The position numbers were made by a program, and so were the translations under genes. Positions 24,893-37,323 of a DNA stretch of 64,000 bases are shown in pieces. How positions within the stretch are numbered: the stretch's first letter is position 1; each line of letters opens with the position of its first letter. Location of the stretch: the NCBI GenBank assembly GCA_012932295.1, contig JAAONU010000014.1:2622501-2686500 (forward strand). The letters run 5' to 3'. This DNA is from Cyclina sinensis (taxonomy: Eukaryota; Mollusca; Bivalvia; Venerida; Veneridae). Under the pieces are notes generated by a model. That model had not been told where the DNA came from, searched no databases, and saw nothing but the letters and a program-made list of their open reading frames with translations.

Positions 24893-25645
24893 ATGTGCTC
24901 TTTTCATGTGTGCTTTGGACTGTTAATAGGAGTGGTAGTTTGTCTCCAAGTGGGTTTGATAGGCACAGTATCCGCAACCACACCTATTTCATCTAGTGCA
25001 GACGTTCAAACTGCCGTGAATAATGGAAGTTCTTCGAGCACTAAACCTGCTTCAACAGCTTCCAGTTCAGTGTTACTGCAGAACTCTTCTCTTATGACTT
25101 CACCGGAAGTGTTGGCCACAAATACTTCAAATTTTACTACAACAGCTACCAGTTCAGTGGTGTCACAGACTTCTTCTTTTAAGACTTCGAAAGTGTTGTA
25201 CACAAATACTATAGATCCATCAAATTCTTCAGGTGTTAGTTCAACACAAAACCCATCTGTACCTACAGCTATGACATCGAAATCTGAAAATGGCACTAGT
25301 TCAAATACTACTGAGAATGGAACTAATGAAAGCACAACTTCAGTGGTTCCGAATCAAACTCCGAAACAAACTCCAGCAAAAGCTACCGATAAAACGAAAG
25401 CACCTGGACTACAAATTGTCACAAGTCCAAAACAATTAGCGTACGAGGGAATTCAGGCGGTGGCAGGAGTGTGCATTGTTATTGCAAGTGTTCTTATAAT
25501 AGCGTGTGTTGCGTTTCTGGCAAAATTTGAACGGCACCACGAGAAACTGAAAAAGGGAGACTGTTTTACTGGAGATGGTAAACAGAGTAATCTTACGTTT
25601 ACACAGTCAGTGGGGCCGGTAACAGTCAAAACAGTAAAGATGTAG
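24893..25645 (+). CDS. Small mucin-like type I membrane glycoprotein (B)
   Basis: A single-exon frame of 250 codons. Residues 1-28 form a signal peptide (HVCFGLLIGVVVCLQVGLIG). A Ser/Thr/Asn-rich ectodomain (about 30-180) carries many NxS/T sequons but no regular hexapeptide array. AYEGIQAVAGVCIVI leads into a transmembrane helix (about 185-210), then VAFLAKFERHHEKLKKG and a ~35-residue tail ending VKTVKM. The block from EGIQAVAG to AFLAKFER aligns without gaps with EGVEAVAA to AFLARYER of gene A, whereas the ectodomains are aligned only by composition. I infer tandem paralogues with constraint on the membrane/juxtamembrane part and free divergence outside. A consensus AATAAA lies at 25713-25718. 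The function is unknown; cell-surface mucin is the best description. Confidence 0.78.
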   Translation: MCSFHVCFGLLIGVVVCLQVGLIGTVSATTPISSSADVQTAVNNGSSSSTKPASTASSSVLLQNSSLMTSPEVLATNTSNFTTTATSSVVSQTSSFKTSKVLYTNTIDPSNSSGVSSTQNPSVPTAMTSKSENGTSSNTTENGTNESTTSVVPNQTPKQTPAKATDKTKAPGLQIVTSPKQLAYEGIQAVAGVCIVIASVLIIACVAFLAKFERHHEKLKKGDCFTGDGKQSNLTFTQSVGPVTVKTVKM

Positions 25646-25712
25646 ATTTATATTGATATGGACAGAGCACTGTCTGTTCTAAGACACGAGAATATGCTAT
25701 TTTTAAAAACTA

Positions 25713-25718
25713 AATAAA
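25713..25718 (+). promoter_or_regulatory. Polyadenylation signal AATAAA
   Basis: Canonical hexamer 68 bases after the stop of mucin-like gene B, in the expected strand and distance. Confidence 0.6.
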
Positions 25719-26150
25719 ATTATGACTTCAAACATAATCACTTTGTATCGGAAACAAGAAGCCAGTCGATTCATTATAAATGTTACTACTGCTTCAGCAT
25801 GTACCCCCCGACCACTTTTATTATTTCCAAAGCATGCAAACAGAACAAAGGTGTTCATTTGATTGGTCTTATTAGGGGATCTTACTATTAGGGATCTTTT
25901 ACTTACTGTTTCTCTTCCACTTCCACTACTACTACAAATAATAATAATAACAATAATAATTAGTACAGAAATAATAATTATAATGACCTAGTTGATAATG
26001 AGTTTTAGGATGAATATACAATGTATGTTACCAATATACCTCCTTTCAAAATGTCAATTCCGAATGTTCAACGATTTTTTTCCATTATTTTTTTTTCTGA
26101 AATAATAATCGTTTTATCTTTTTCCAGTCATATGTGTATGTTTCTCTAAG
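25719..26150. other. Intergenic, AAT-rich low complexity
   Basis: Contains an AATAATAATAACAATAATAAT-type stretch near 25937-25980. No gene seen. Confidence 0.5.
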
Positions 26151-27480
26151 GGTGAAAATACATCGCCGCTTTGTCTGTACGTTTGTCTGTCCGCCAAGTT
26201 TTCTTGTCTGGTTCATGAATCAAAACCTTAAAACATCGTGTATTGATTGAGCGCATAAAGGATGAGTGTAGAGCAAAAGAACCACAACTCTTCAGGAACT
26301 GTTTCAAAGTAATAGCCCTTTAGTTTGCTTATTTTCACTGTTAACTTTCGTCTGCAAATTTCTAAATACACTTGAAGATACAAACTTGAAACTTAATGCA
26401 CTGATAGGTCACAAAGGGAAGAATTGCACTGTATGAAACCTGTAAGTCTCCATTTTTATGCTGCAGACCTACATGAAACTTCATATATGGTCAGGTATTC
26501 TAAATTAAATGTACAGTGCAGAAGAATTATCGGTCAAACTTTCTCTTTCTTACCAAAGGTTAGCTTTTAGGATGTTCTTTTGTCCGTCGTAGGTCGGCCG
26601 TCCGTCCGCCCGTCGTCCACAATTGACTTCAAACAACATCTCCTCCTAAACCACAGGGCCATTTGCAATTAAACTTTACAGAAATAACTCTTGTATGGTC
26701 GGTCCACTTTCAAAATTTTATAACAAAAAGAGCGTCATGCAGAGCTGTGGTTGCCATAAGAAACCATAAGGCACAGAATTAACATATTTGGTTTATAGCA
26801 TCATCTAGTGGACCTCTATCAAGATATTATAAATCGTGACTCCGGAGTCAGAAATGGTCCATACCCTGTGTTCACTTTATTTTACATAGTCTTGAAATTG
26901 GGAAAAAAATGAAATCTTCATGTCAGAGACAATAAGGCTTAAAGTTTAGGTATTTTGTGCGTTTTATTTTCTAGTGGACCTCTACTAAGTATGTACAAAT
27001 CATGGTCCCTGGGCTAACATTTTACCCGCCCCATTAGTCACTTGATTTTATAAAGAGTTATAGAGAAAACAAAAATCTTCTCGACTGAAACCACAGGGCC
27101 ATGATTTTGTTTTTAGTATTATCTAGTGGACCTCTACCAAATCTTACAAATAATTTCGTTGAGGTCAGAACTGGTCCCGCCCCAGGTGTCACTTCATTTC
27201 ACACAGACCTATAAAGGGAAAAAACTGTAAAATCTTGTCAGAAACAATTAGGCCTAGAGCTGAGATATTTGCTGTCTGACAATGTATAGTGAACCCCTAC
27301 CAAGTTGATACAAATTATGGCCCCTGGGTCAAAACTAGCCCCTTCCAAGGGATCAATTGGTCTTACATAAAGGTAGAAAACTGTTTTAAAAAACTTCTTA
27401 TCAGAATGTTAAAGGCCTCCAGCTTAGGTATATTTACTGTGTAGCATTGCCTAATTTCTTTCATCGGACTTAGCTAGTAT
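26151..27480. repeat. Diverged ~160-bp repeat with CTAGTGGACCTCTAC landmark
   Basis: CTAGTGGACCTCTAYYAAG-type words recur near 26812, 26973, 27123 and 27285 (spacing 150-162 bp). Each is followed by an AAATCATGGYCCCTGGGTC-like phrase, a CCCC...TCACTTGATTTTACA phrase and a TCTTGTCAGAAA phrase. The left part (26160-26640) has TCCGTCCGTCCG-type words and similar transposon-like sequence. Copies are diverged. It is non-coding; by style it is an abundant interspersed repeat. Confidence 0.65.
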
Positions 27481-29309
27481 TTTTTGGTGAGCATCCCAGG
27501 ACTATCTGGTTTTAGTTATTGCCCTTTAAGAACTGATTTTTGTTTCAGACTACTGCTCCTAGATCCTAGGTACAGACTTAAAACTTCCTGTATGGATGGA
27601 CGTCATAAAGTAGGAGTGCAGTGGAAAAGAACATAACCCATCATTTACTATTTTTGCCCTTCGATAACTTTACATTATCCATAAAGTCATGTCTACTCAG
27701 TACGTTACTATTGAACCAAATATGGTGCACTTCGGGAGGCAATGATCGTTACACAATAACCTTATTTTTGTAAAAATCATTCAGCCTAAATGATCATCCC
27801 TATTACTGTAAATTGTTTAGAAGCTTCTCTACAATAAATGTTCGTGATAGATAACTCCTATAAATGTCATTTGTAAAGTTATATAAATATTCATTGCTGT
27901 ATTTATTTTCAAAAGATGTATGTAAATGTGTCGCTAATTTCATTTTATTTTATGTTAAGTTATCAAAACATTAATATTTAATGTCCTCCCATGTTATACA
28001 AAGTCACATAAAATACTTGTGTGTGTTTTGAAATTGGATATAAAACAAAATATCAACACGTTACTTTGTTTGTATTTTTGACATTTTTATTTACCATTCG
28101 TAAACTGTGGGTTGGTTTTAAGTGGTGATGTTATTATGAAATCAGTATTGTCTGGCTACAGTGATCTTTAAGATATACTGTGTCCCATTATTCTGTCTCA
28201 AGAGAATCGTCCTCGCTGACTGTTCTTCTTTTCTGCTTAAAACTTAGTTATCTGTCCTATCACTAACTTTGGTAGGTGAACCGACCATCTCAAAATGATA
28301 GCGAAATTCATAAAAAGTTTCTCGCCCACACTATCGCTATCTACCGAAGGCTTCATTTATTGCTTTATGTAATTTGTTTTTACCTAATATGCCAACAGTT
28401 TAAGGGTGAAGTATATATGAGTTTTAATCAATTCGGTGACTTCAGATAATAACGTGATATAAACGAGACGATCAAAGGCACCTACCCAAATATCACTTGA
28501 AATTGAGATAAGAATAGATGATGAAACATGTAAAAACATTAAACATGATTGAAAACATTGCCTTAGTTTTTGTAGATAGGAAAGTTTAGGTCAAAGTCTT
28601 GTAGGCCTGTGAACATTTTCAGAGAGTCAACTGCTAGCTACCAGACTAACAGAAATATAGTGCCTTTCGAGTTTACAACATGTGGTCCTAAAGCTGAGAC
28701 TGATGTTGTAGTTAAAAACAAAAAACATAAAATTGTAAGAAATACCATATTGCGCAAAGCATTTTTGGACAGCATTGCAACAGATAATGGTTCATAATGA
28801 TACATTGTAACCGTCGTACTAACAGCTTAAAAACTCCATGCGTTCTTTATACCAGTCTGAAGAACGGCAGCTATGTGTTATTATTTCTCACTAACTAGAC
28901 AGAAAAATCCGAAAATGTTAGTAAAATAGCCGTGGTGGAAAATCTAATCTCACATGGGCTTATCTCTAATGGCTTTAGAATGCGAACTACTTTTTTATTC
29001 ATACGCGCATATTTCGAGCGTTAACATTCTAAATTTATATGTCTTAACACTTTTAATCACATGTTCTCTGATTAATTTGCATTTAAATCACTTTAATCCA
29101 TCAACTTTACTCATTCCTGATGTTAAAACCTACGTAATACGTAATATTTTTAATCCATTTTTATTTGAATCGGTGGAAAGGTGTCTCCGCCATTTTGAAT
29201 ATTGTGTTGTTGGCGGTTCACAGGCGTGAATACGCATGAAAAATAGTTCCAAATATTAATTGCGTTTGTTAGGTTTTTTTTGTTCCATGAGTGAGTTAGT
29301 GAGAAAAAT
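27481..29309. other. Intergenic, no gene seen
   Basis: AT-rich. The open frames at 28609-28797 and 28954-29229 show no motif. The right end lies in or near the 3'UTR of the minus-strand hydrolase gene. Confidence 0.5.
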
Positions 29310-29461
29310 AATCAATCATTGGGAGCGGTTGAAGATCAGGATATCCAAACCCTCGGGTGACCAGTTCCTAACCAGAAACTCGCCAGAGGCTCGTTTCCGG
29401 CGGGAACCGGTCGCCCTAAGGTTTGGAAATCCCGATCTTTCACCACACCCAATGATAGATT
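29310..29461. mobile_element. 152-bp foldback MITE-like element
   Basis: Arms 29310-29362 and 29409-29461 are inverted copies over about 53 bp (roughly 80-85% complementary), both containing ATCATTGGG and an ATCCAAACC-type word, with a GC-rich centre. The open frame 29260-29496 is a by-product. It lies 155 bp beyond the stop codon of the hydrolase gene and so may be transcribed in that gene's 3'UTR. Confidence 0.65.
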
Positions 29462-29615
29462 CTATTAATATTGAATGTTCAAACAGGAATATTTAATTCA
29501 AGTAAAGGAAATTAATTAGTTTGATAGTTAAACTTTTTTGGAAATAATTATTGACTAACAGATAAATCAAAACAAATGTTTATCTTTTTATAATCAAGGT
29601 TGTAATGTTTTCCAT

Positions 29616-32427
29616 TTACCGATTCTTTGGCGAAAACAATGTCCTTTTGAGATGTTTTGTGAATCCTGATATTGCTTTTCTAGCATTTTCATTTGTCTTA
29701 TAATCTCTGAGAAACCCGTGTTTCTCCGAACGATAATATACGTGTTCATTCTTATTTATATCTAACTCTCGTAATGTTCCGTAAAACATAAAAGATTCAT
29801 CCCGAAGTGGATCTACTTCCGGTGCTATGAAATATGTGAAAGGTAGACGCTTTAAATCCACCATCGGTGCAAGCATTGGAGACACTCGGATGTCCAATAT
29901 GAGCTGCGAAATTTCGTCTGAAATCATATCCTTCTTAGTATCTCTATTTAGACTTGGTTCCATATATTCTCTGAATGAAAACGGTATCAAATTCAAATCG
30001 AAAATTTCTGCGACTTTCGAATTCTTTTGTTCTTCAGTAGTGTGAAAATTGTTCATGAACATTAACACTAATGAGTCATTAGCTTCTCCAAATAGATAAA
30101 ATAAGAATTGTTTCACTATATCTTCTTTGCAAATGACGGCTGGTTTACTGGCATATTTCGCGTATGAGGGAAGGTTGAAATCGAACGCCTGGAGTGGTGA
30201 ATAAAACATTCCTACCATTCGAATATTTGCTGCTAGCTTTGGAACGTCCTTGGTAATATTAAGCGCGACTGAGAGAGCAAGATTCCCTCCCACGTCATCT
30301 CCTAAAAATGTGAAGAATCAACATGTTTCTTGAGTCCCATTATTCTCAGATATTTTAAAGTATATAAAGTCTATAAAATCTGTTTGACTCTATTTGGTCT
30401 ATTGGTGGACGACGTTGTTCAATATCTTACAATTTTCCATTAACAAATTACATATTTTTAACTTACTCTTCGCTAAATATGCTTGCATTTATGTAAGCAT
30501 TAATGTGTCTCAATGAAAATATATTCTATACGTTTCGAATGAAGTTGACTTGTCAACCTGCAAGTATTCTAACGTTTTCTACATGGGTTATGTCAAATAT
30601 ATAAGAAACACAGGCGTTCAGTATTTTCAGTATATGCTCTTGACATTTGAATATTATTGGAAAATATTCTATATATAAATGTAATTTGCAACTTTAAACG
30701 CTCTTTTCACATTAGCATACAACTGAAACTGTTTGTCATTCTAAAACAAACTTATGTATAAAAGCCTTTATACCTGCAAGCGTTATTTTGTCTGTACTAA
30801 TTCCAAATATTTCTGGATTCTTTAATAGAAAGAGTGTTGCTCGCCGGCAGTCCTCAAACGGAACAGGAAATCGAAACTCTGGTGATAGGCGATACCTGTA
30901 GGGAACACAGATTTTAACATTCAAATTACTGACTTAAGACCCTCCAAGTAAATTTGTTAAAGTAAACATATATTTGAAATCTAATTATCTAATTTTAAAA
31001 GTGTCTGTTATACTTTATCAGATTATTCTAAAAACATATTTTAAGACACCATCTTGGGTAGGTTTATTAATTTTCCAAATGACAGTTTAACAAAGTATAT
31101 TGTTTTGAGCGTTTTATCTACAAAATCAGGTCGCATAATAGGCGTGGCCTCTTGAGCAAGACTGCATGGTTTATATAAGAGAACTTTAAGATTTTCAACG
31201 GTCTTTTAAAGTCAATGTTTCAAATATTATATGATAGTGTTAAAATTACTCAATGTAAGAGTTTCTCAGAATACTTACTCGACTGATATAACGATGTTTT
31301 CAGATTCTTTGCTGAGATATTGAGTAAAGTTCCGATATTCCTCTGAAAAAAAAAAAGATACTCGAGTATTTGTTTTAGCGTGTCTCTATAAAATGCATAG
31401 AATCTCAAGCATGCCAAGTTTAGTTTAAACTTATTTATTTTACATCGATTTGGAAGCAAGTTCTTGACACTGATATTATTGCCTCTCGGTGACTGCTTCC
31501 TTGGTTCAAACCAGTACTCGCGCCGATAGTGAGGAATGTCGAATGTCACTGGAGACTCTCACACCTGGTGGGATTCCAGGTAAAATTGATTTCACGGCCA
31601 TAGAAATGCTCGGCCTAGATATTTACCTGTAGATCCAGAGGTCCACCATCCTCCGTGGAAGTATATGATAACGGGTAACACCACACCATTCACAGAACTC
31701 TCGGGGTGGTGTATCAGAACGTCTAGGCCGTCAATTTCTGTGCGTGTTGTCTGGCAACAGTTAAATGGAAAATATTCGTTCTTAAGAGATAAACATCACT
31801 GTCTAGTTTGAATGTTTGTGATAAGAAAAGAAAATTTCTTTTAGCTGCCCCAGTTGAAATGTGTATAGTTACACCAATGCCATTGAGAGTCTAACAATAT
31901 TTTGAAATAAATGAAAAAGACACCTCAAAATCAACACTCATGTATCACAAGGCAACTAGCTCTTCAATTCACCATTATCAAACATAAATGTTTTGTTACA
32001 TGTACTTCCATAACTGCTAAGGCTAATCAAAGACAAGCATGTTGTTATTGTTGTAACTTGTAAGTCTTTCATTTGTCGGCTTAACATATGTAGAAAAAAG
32101 CACACTCTACTGAAAACTGATTTAAAAATCGTGACTTAAAACCTTGTAAAAATACGAACAGATGGATAATGTTATGGCTAGTAATGGAGACATAAAATTT
32201 CATACCAGAATTCCATCTTCAAGTGTTCCTTCTGTTGACCAGGTATCTGGGTTTCGAATTCCAAATAATTCGAGGAGATAAGCTTTAAGACCTGCAATAT
32301 GTGAAATCAGTAATCCTGTACTAGAATACTGCCCTTCTTGCTCATCTGAGTCAGATATCGGTTTATAAACGTAAAAAGCTAGCCCAGTCACAAGAAGAGA
32401 TATCAGAACAGATCCTGCAGATATCAT
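29616..32427 (-). CDS. AADAC/NCEH1-like alpha/beta-hydrolase, nucleophile replaced
   Basis: Five exons: 32206-32427, 31627-31750, 31279-31342, 30774-30895 and 29616-30301. All introns are GT-AG, phases agree, and the total is 1,218 bp (405 aa, the usual length of arylacetamide deacetylase-like proteins). The N-terminus is a signal anchor (SAGSVLISLLVTGLAFYVY). YFHGGWW is the oxyanion-hole HGG motif, and EYRLSPEFRFPVP is the family's YRLAPEHRFPAP block. APEVDPLRDE supplies the acidic residue and EKHGFLRD a His, although vertebrate AADAC has its His one step after GF. The nucleophile elbow, normally GDSAGGN, reads GDDVGGN across the exon 4/5 junction, so Ser is Asp. The gene is otherwise intact, which suggests a membrane-anchored pseudoenzyme rather than an active lipid or xenobiotic esterase. 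A minus-strand ATTAAA lies at 29492-29497. Confidence 0.88.
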
Positions 32428-32907
32428 TTTATAAGCTCTCTGTTCTTCCTTTTGTAGGAAATATGTATTCTAGCGCGATTCTCAAATATTAATATAGCAC
32501 AATTTCGTTTTAAATAGAAATCTCATTTATCGCTGGTAAAAAACTGTATACTTCAGTCAAACTGTAAACCGGATCTATTGTTTTCATGTAGGACCTTTTA
32601 ACCTCTTTAATACTTTAATCTACTCAAATGACGCTCTTAAACCTTTATAAATATGCACTCGCTTCTCTTTTGTAGAATTAATAACCCATAGATTTTATCT
32701 ATGAAATATATATGAAATATTTTGTTTTCGGAATACTTTTAATTTAACTAATCGTATGAAAACTAAATTATAGTAGTTTAGTTACAGATATACTTTACAG
32801 ATTAAAATCTTAGTTAAAATTAAATACAAGTTTCGTCAAAACTTGCATTGCAACAGAGAGAAGTTCACTTTCTTCTTGGAAACGTTAAATTTTGCTTTAA
32901 AAAATAT
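32428..32907. other. Upstream flank of the hydrolase gene
   Basis: 480 bp between the hydrolase start codon and a tRNA-Ile gene. It is AT-rich, should hold the hydrolase promoter, and shows no element I can identify with confidence. Confidence 0.45.
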
Positions 32908-32981
32908 TGGCCAGTGTGGGGGTCGAACCCACCACATTCGCGTTATTAGCATGACGCTCTAACCGACTGAGCTAACCGGCC
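32908..32981 (-). tRNA. tRNA-Ile (AAT), one stem mismatch
   Basis: 74 nt including the discriminator A. The acceptor stem GGCCGGT/ACTGGCC, a normal D arm, loop CTAATAA with anticodon AAT, and T arm GTGGG-TTCGACC-CCCAC are present. Compared with the three other copies it has ATG in place of GTG in the 5' anticodon stem, giving an A-C mismatch, plus one variable-loop change. It may be active or slightly degenerate. Internal A and B boxes are intact. Confidence 0.85.
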
Positions 32982-33780
32982 GCGTAATTTCACACTGAAA
33001 AATGTTAAATAGTTAATATATTTTTGAGGCCGTTATGAGCGCAGATGAGTCGCCATTTCGTGTATACTTAGCATGCACAGGTCAACAGTTTTTAATTCAC
33101 TCCCACAGTAGTACAGTGACCTTGAAATTTCATGATGTGCACTGGTGGTGTTGTTGCATTCTACAATCTGCTTTTGAAGGACAAAAAAGTAAGTTAACAG
33201 TCGCTGCGAGACAGAGTATATTAATAGAAACGTTTTCAAGATAATGAATATATTTTAATGCGCTGACAAATGGAAGTGACAGCTTGCAATATCTCTGTAT
33301 CCTCAATTTCAGTTATCTTTTCTTGTGTGACGCATAACTTGAAAACAATCGGTTTCTAGCGTTAAACAGTGATAGCGCACAGGGAGATGAAGTGTTGACA
33401 TTAAAGTATTTTTCTTATATGTGTTCAGACTTTGATATCAGTCTTTCTAATGGATATACATGTATTACGAGAAACACAGTTCAACACAGTCTGTGCAGGT
33501 TCAGCAAGGTATAAAGTGGCATAACTTATGGGGGAATAAACTTTGTTGACATGGTTTCAAGAGGGTTCCTGACTGCTAGCGATGTGATTGTTACCGAATA
33601 TAAGTCCATTCTTAAGTCAGCTGCTCCAGTATTTCGAGTTTAAGGTTTATTGATATTCCATTTGCCAAACAAACATATAGGTCGGGCTGAAATTATGATG
33701 AAATAATGATTCTGTATGTTGATTATTTCAGAAATTATTTGTTGACCATGCATTTCTTGGCGCAAACAAAATTATACATA

Positions 33781-33806
33781 TGGCCAGTTTGGGGGTCGAA
33801 GCATTC
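33781..33806 (-). pseudogene. tRNA-Ile 3'-end relic
   Basis: The first ~20 bases (TGGCCAGTTTGGGGGTCGAA) match the 3' acceptor and T arm of the local tRNA-Ile genes, after which similarity is lost. The same relic is at 46018-46045 in the other duplication copy, so decay preceded the segmental duplication. Confidence 0.7.
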
Positions 33807-34063
33807 TTTTAGATTTGATTATTAACCATTTGAAAGTCTCAGGGTGTATATGATATTGGAAATCATATTTCATGATAAATTAGAGATGACAATCAACATT
33901 TTCAGTATGTATATAACTTATGTTTCTAGAAGATCCTGATGTATATAAAGAAGTGAACGACAGTTCAGTTTCATTTGAAATGCACATTGAAACAAAGTAG
34001 GCCAATACCATAACAACATAGAATACAAAATGTGACAGATAAACGGCCGGATTAACGTCACCG

Positions 34064-34126
34064 AATGGCCCCAGATGCTGGTTAAGCACCGGTCTCTTCA
34101 GAGGCGAGAGTTCAAATTCAAAGCTG
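34064..34126 (+). pseudogene. tRNA-Leu relic
   Basis: GCTGGTTAAGCACCGGTCTCTTC followed by AGAGGCGAGAGTTCAAATTC is a decayed version of the anticodon arm, variable arm and T arm of tRNA-Leu, with bases missing from the anticodon loop and a broken acceptor stem. It pairs with the Ile relic at 33781 in the same divergent order as the intact gene pairs. Confidence 0.7.
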
Positions 34127-37100
34127 AGAAGTATTTATTTTCATGATATATTTATCATCCTTCTAAAAGTCCACTACGGCGTTATTGTAAAGTTTTTGAA
34201 AAATGTTAATCATAGCAAAATATTCTTTTTCACTGTGTGTCTAAAATCTACTATAGAATTATACAGAGTTTTTTGAGGAAAAAGTTATCCCTGCAAAATA
34301 TTAGCTGAATTAATAGCCTTATATTCTGTCTTGGTTAAGGCCTATCAAAAGGAATTTATAAACATTATTACATTATTGCATGAAACGTGAGTGTAACACA
34401 GTGTCTCCTTTTTAATCTAAAACAAACAAATGTGTTAGCAAAAAAACACAACAAATTAAACCTTATCAGCGCGAAAAACGCCATAAAGACAAATTTCCTT
34501 ATGTGTCTTAATACTTTCCTAACCTTAATAGCATCTTAGATCACAACATTCGCACCACTTCAACAATAAATCACAGTTATTTTTGAAGAATAAAAATGCT
34601 GAAAAAACACGAACGATTCACGTGACTGAAGTAGAATAATTCTAAAACACAACAGTTATTTACACAATTTATTTACAAAATTAGCGAAGTTTGTTTAAAG
34701 GTACAAATAATACCATTGCAAGTAAAAATAAATCATTTTATCTATAATTCATCTCATCAATGAATGTTGATTTATTCATTTGTTTGTAAGTATGTGATAA
34801 AGTTAACTTTTTACAACAATTCTTTTATTCGTAACAACGTAAATTCAGAGTACATATATTTATAATTTATAATCATGCATAGTGTATTGACACCGTAACA
34901 CATGTATAATTGTAAAGGTGACCAGAGTAAAAGCTCTAAAAACGTTATTTAAGGAAACAAATTGTAAATGTCAAAGTTCTTTCTGAGATTCAATAAATTT
35001 TGAATCAAGGGGAAAAAATCGTACTATTCCCGATAGAGTGGAAGGAGTAGCTTCCCTTGATATTGGTTTGATTCACAAAATCCCTTTGAAAAAACGTCAC
35101 AAAATGGCAAATAAACCAGTCATATAAAATGTCACAGGAAGTTTCATATCTCTAGTGTGTTCAATTAAATGAAGAAATTGGAGAAGGGGTCACCGCAATG
35201 ACGTCATGACAAAACTTGTACTGGTCCTGAAATAATAAAATGAGACATATATATATAGGCACTTTTTCTCTTGTTCAAATACCTGTGCAAAAAGATGAGT
35301 TTTCGACTTTAAATGTCCTAGGGGTGAAAATTCAAATTAGCAACTTATAGTTAATTTCACAGTGCTTTTTATTTAGGATTTTTCTGTCAATATGTATCTC
35401 TATCAATACCGACTATATCCACATTTCCTCCGAATCAAAGCACTTATTCTCCGACGCATTGACGTAACGTTTAACAACGTCATTTGGAATGGTGTTCTAT
35501 TTTAGGATTAGTGCGTAGCTCTGAGGTTGTTCTTGACACGATTTTTCTTTGCTCTGCGTCCAAAAACATCCAAAATGTGTTTGTGTCCGAAGAGCAAACC
35601 GACCACCGAAGTACGTTAACGTTATGTCTGGCTAGGATATTTGGTGTCAATTTAGCCGTCAACTAACCACAGAAAAAGTCATGGAAGGTTTCGTGATTCT
35701 AGGAGCTACGTGCAATAAAAACTTTTCGGGCGGACGCACGGACCGACGAACAAAGGCAAATGTTATAGCTCTCCTTCCCCTCAGGTGCTAAGATATAGCG
35801 AACATAAAAAAGCAAGGTTTGTTTATTGCGTCAATATGCATTTTCTTTTCTATGTTGGCATTGTAATCAGAAACGTATTAATTGATGTTATTGTATGGTA
35901 TCGCCGATGAGATTCCTACGTTACTATAGAAGGCAGCATTTCCCAAAATTCCAAAATTTACCAGATACCAGTTACCAGGTTTTTCAACGATAACAATAAT
36001 AGACTTAAAATGAAACTAACATATGTGGGCACGATCTGATGTCTCCGGATTCTCATCTGTTTTAACGTCTGCTGCAAAGCGACTTCCCGTTCTTGGAGCA
36101 TGCGCTCTAACGTCGACGCAACAACACAAAATAAGCCACTTTTTGTAGCGCCATTCCTGAAATAAAAAACAAATGATAATAATTAACGTGATATCCATCA
36201 AAACGAAAGTAACAACAGAATAAACAGAGAAGGATCGGTGCTACAATCGGCCTACAGAAATGGTTAAAAGTTGCTCCTTAAAAATAGCATCCTCGATAAG
36301 CATCGACGACGATCGGCTGGTTCCCAGTTGTTTTCTGCCACTTCTTAACTTCTCCATAAACTTCGAGTACACTTGTTTCCCCGCCCACTGGTACTCGGTC
36401 TTCGCCAAAATTTACATTCAAACACTTTCAATATTCTAGACTTCATATGTGGCTGAAACACATTTTGTATAATGTTTAATTTCATTTTTATGTAAGAGTG
36501 AAGATGCATGAATATTTCAATAGAGGCCGTTCCGATGAAAGATCTGATAGTGCTTCAGTCAAAAATGAATAAATGAAAGATAAAGATAAAGAAATAAAAC
36601 TTATTCTTGAAAGCATAAAATTTCTGCTACATAAACACACGACAATGCCTTTTTTCTGAACTTCTGAAGGTAGTGTAAGTCGCTTGATTTGTAATATAAA
36701 GGAGTTTGGATAATTGATATGTATGTGAAAATTTGTTTGAACGGACCATGTACTGGCAGTCAGCTGATTCCGGAATTTAAAGTAAATATTTAGTAAAACA
36801 TTGCAAAGTCCTTTTCAATTGTCTGCAGACTAAATGGATCTTCGACATTGACATAAAAACGGAACCAATAATTGTAAACAGGAATTAAGTGTAAATATCT
36901 ACCTCTTCAGCATTTTGTAGTCTTACACTTCTTTCTGTATAGGTCACGTAATCAGTCTCACCAAGATGATGCAAGGTAAATGGTATGAACGTGAGAGTCT
37001 CTCCTTCCTTTGGCCAGTAAATTTCAGACTGGAAAAAAAGAAATCGAAATATACTTATTTACTTGTATGGCTGAGTTCGTTTAGTCATGTAATTGACTTG

Positions 37101-37129
37101 TTTAGGCAACGATACCTTTGCGAAGGATG

Positions 37130-37314
37130 ATTGTGATGATAATTGTGGTGATAACGATGATGATAATGGTGGTGATGATGATGCTAATGTAGGTGATAGT
37201 GGTGGTGAAAATGATGTTGATGGTGGTGAAGATGGTTGTGGTGGTGATGGTGGTGGTGATAATGTTGGTGAAAATGATGATGATGATGATGATGATTATT
37301 ATTATTATTATTGT
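37130..37314. repeat. GAT/GGT trinucleotide-rich tract (left copy)
   Basis: Imperfect GAT, GGT and ATT triplets in a duplicated RPTP intron, paralogous to 49652-49858. The Asp/Gly-rich open frame 37093-37614 is a by-product that runs into the transposon. The transposon target site sits immediately after this tract. Confidence 0.85.
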
Positions 37315-37323
37315 GGTAGCGGT
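37315..37323. repeat. Left target-site duplication GGTAGCGGT
   Basis: The 9-bp word directly abuts the left end of the foldback element and recurs at 42850-42858 directly after its right end. The paralogous intron has it once, at 49861-49869. Confidence 0.92.

Noticed and set aside
33781..34126. Functional tRNA pair
   Set aside because: Only the 3' part of Ile and a base-deleted Leu body remain; acceptor and anticodon stems cannot form.
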